From contig JARKIF010000004.1 of assembly GCA_029378245.1 (NCBI GenBank), forward strand, positions 1,488,001 through 1,552,000: DNA of 64,000 nt, written 5' to 3'. How positions within the stretch are numbered: position 1 is the stretch's first letter; every line of letters starts with the position of its first letter. The notes under the pieces were generated by a model. That model did no database searches and was not told the origin of the DNA. It saw only the letters and a list, made by a program, of their open reading frames with translations. The stretch is from Roridomyces roridus (lineage: Eukaryota > Basidiomycota > Agaricomycetes > Agaricales > Mycenaceae). The translations under genes and the position numbers were made by a program. Of the stretch, positions 62,620-64,000 are shown in pieces.

Positions 62620-63828
62620 TCATTGTACGACGGCATTCAGTACACAACTCAGACCCCAACCCTGCTCAGAGATCGTAACTGTGGAGGCAACGTTCCCGGA
62701 CCCCCCGACTCCCACCACGACGGCCCAAGAAGGATCATACGGCGGCGGCGGCGCCAGGATTTTGAACAACTGCCCTGCACACTTGATGTAAGGCGACTCG
62801 AACTCCAACCGAATGAGGGTGGGGACGAGACTTAGAATCTGGTCCAGCGCGAGTTCTCCTGGATCCCGAATGACGAGTTCTTGAAGAGACGAGGATAATT
62901 GTTGAAGAAATGGAACGATGTCGTTGGTACTAGGAAACTCCACGGTGAGGCTTTCCAGTCGAGGGGCACGAATGCAGCTCAGAATTTGGAAATAATCATG
63001 AGAACGATCCATGATGTCTCTGCCACACTCCAAGCGGCGTAGATTGGGAATGACAACATGGTCGATTTCCTGGTCCTCCCCCGCCAATGCGATCTCAAGA
63101 ATCAATTCCGTGATGTTCGAAGAAAGGGATAGAAAGCGTAGGATTGGGCGCCGAGAGTATCCAAACGCATGGCGGCCATGAATTTCCAAGAATTGGAGGA
63201 GCGGTAAGGGCTCGGTTTGCACCCCCAAAAGCTCCCAAAACACCGCAGAACCGACGTGTGAGTAATCGCTTGGTCGCAACGTGTCTTGTACTGCGAACAA
63301 TTTGAGGTGCCCAAGGTGGCTTGAGTGGCGCCAAATGAGAGCGGCCACTGTTGTATCGAGAGGTCCGGTCATGGACACGTCCAAAAGGTTAGAACGAGTG
63401 CGTTGAAGCCATTTCTCCACCATGACCTCGAGACCCGCGCGGTGCGCCGGGAACTGTATATTAATTGTGGACCACAGCTTGGGGCTAGATAATGCGATGG
63501 CGGTTCATGCATTGCAAATATTCAAGAGAAGCGTGGGGATAGTGGGAAACTTGGGCATGGCACGCGGGCGGATGCTGCGAACATCGCTGAGCGTCGGATA
63601 TTCGGGGAGGCATTGTGCAAAGATTTCGGACGAAATTTCAAGGGGAAGACGTTGGATTGGGTCGCGTACAGCGTTGAGTTGTCGCTGAAGAAGACTCTTA
63701 TCGCGTTCGAGTCCCTGCAGGACTCCCTTCTCAGGCTGCCGCTCGATATCGGCCGAGATGTCCTTGATGCGCGCCTCGAGTTCTTGAACGGACGTGACGC
63801 TGAAATGGAGCTGAGACAAAGTAGCCAT
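62620..63828 (-). pseudogene. F-box/LRR paralog F, decayed
   Basis: It starts MATLSQLHFSVTSVQELEAR and keeps the F-box-like RDPIQRLPLEISSEIFAQCL. A TGA at 63505-63507 sits where siblings have tryptophan (NVCN.WTDIALS); the frame stays open after it (TAIALSSPKLWSTIN on to LEVMVEKWLQRTRSNLLDVS). A small insertion, QPEKG, sits inside the coiled coil. The C-terminus after LFKILAPPPP leaves the family pattern and becomes Gly/Val-rich, so the last ~80 residues are lost by deletion or frameshift. Confidence 0.8.
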
Positions 63829-64000
63829 GGATGGGTCGATTCACTTACCCTGGTTGACCACCGATACTCCGCTGGCTTTGCAAGTTGCGCGCCCGAGCGC
63901 TGGACTTTTGTTTTCTAGATCTGCAAAGTTGAGCATTCGGATGTTGGGCGCAGCTTTTGAATATGGACCCACCGTGGACGTGTCTGGCCAGAAGAATGCA
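63829..64000. other. Window edge, upstream of paralog F
   Basis: No gene recognised in the last 172 bases. Confidence 0.4.

Overview
The window is nuclear DNA from a filamentous basidiomycete, most likely a mushroom-forming agaricomycete. The evidence is spliced genes with many ~45-60 bp GT-AG introns, a family of F-box/LRR proteins that open with an MSVQDLEAR-type coiled coil, a fungal alpha-kinase, a secreted GH43 glycosidase, conserved housekeeping proteins (PRP46/PRL1, TFIIS, RPC11) and a dense load of retro- and DNA transposons. No bacterial, organellar or viral gene block was seen.

Positions 1-36.7 kb are transposon-rich. A DDE integrase-like gene lies at 2.3-3.4 kb (-) and a 501-bp LTR follows it. 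One alpha-kinase gene then runs from 4.4 to 27.2 kb and is split by two insertions. The first is a 4,578-bp fold-back element (6517-11094, 8-bp duplication ACTCACAC). The second is a 15,889-bp element (11197-27085, 3-bp duplication ACA, CACTA-like ends). Removing each element plus one duplication copy restores the kinase reading frame, including its GVGDHG loop and the H-x-C-x3-C zinc motif. The large element carries a small spliced gene of unknown function (14548-15645), two P4-ATPase (flippase) exon fragments, a solo LTR, two MITEs and arrays of ~150-bp repeats. From 27.4 to 35.7 kb comes a nest: a gypsy-like gag piece with a deleted LTR, then an old copia pol fragment split by a ~490-bp hAT-type element, which is itself split by a young complete copia element (29427-34634). 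A solo LTR closes the nest.

Positions 36.7-64 kb are gene-dense. A secreted GH43 glycosidase and an F-box protein lie head-to-tail on the minus strand. Three coiled-coil F-box paralogs follow (one stopped by an ochre codon), then a SnoaL/NTF2-like protein, an alpha/beta hydrolase, a VWA (Med25-like) protein, PRP46/PRL1, a zinc-ribbon-only TFIIS copy, full TFIIS and the Pol III subunit RPC11. TFIIS and RPC11 share a 150-bp divergent promoter. The region ends with a small hydrophobic protein, two more F-box paralogs (one cut at its 3' end by a hAT MITE), two tandem methyltransferases and a decayed F-box paralog.

The strongest observations are the precise footprint of the double insertion in the alpha-kinase, the layered copia/hAT/copia nest, and the cluster of three transcript-cleavage zinc-ribbon genes for Pol II and Pol III. 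Coordinates of spliced genes run from start to stop codon. Exon borders were read by eye and need RNA evidence.
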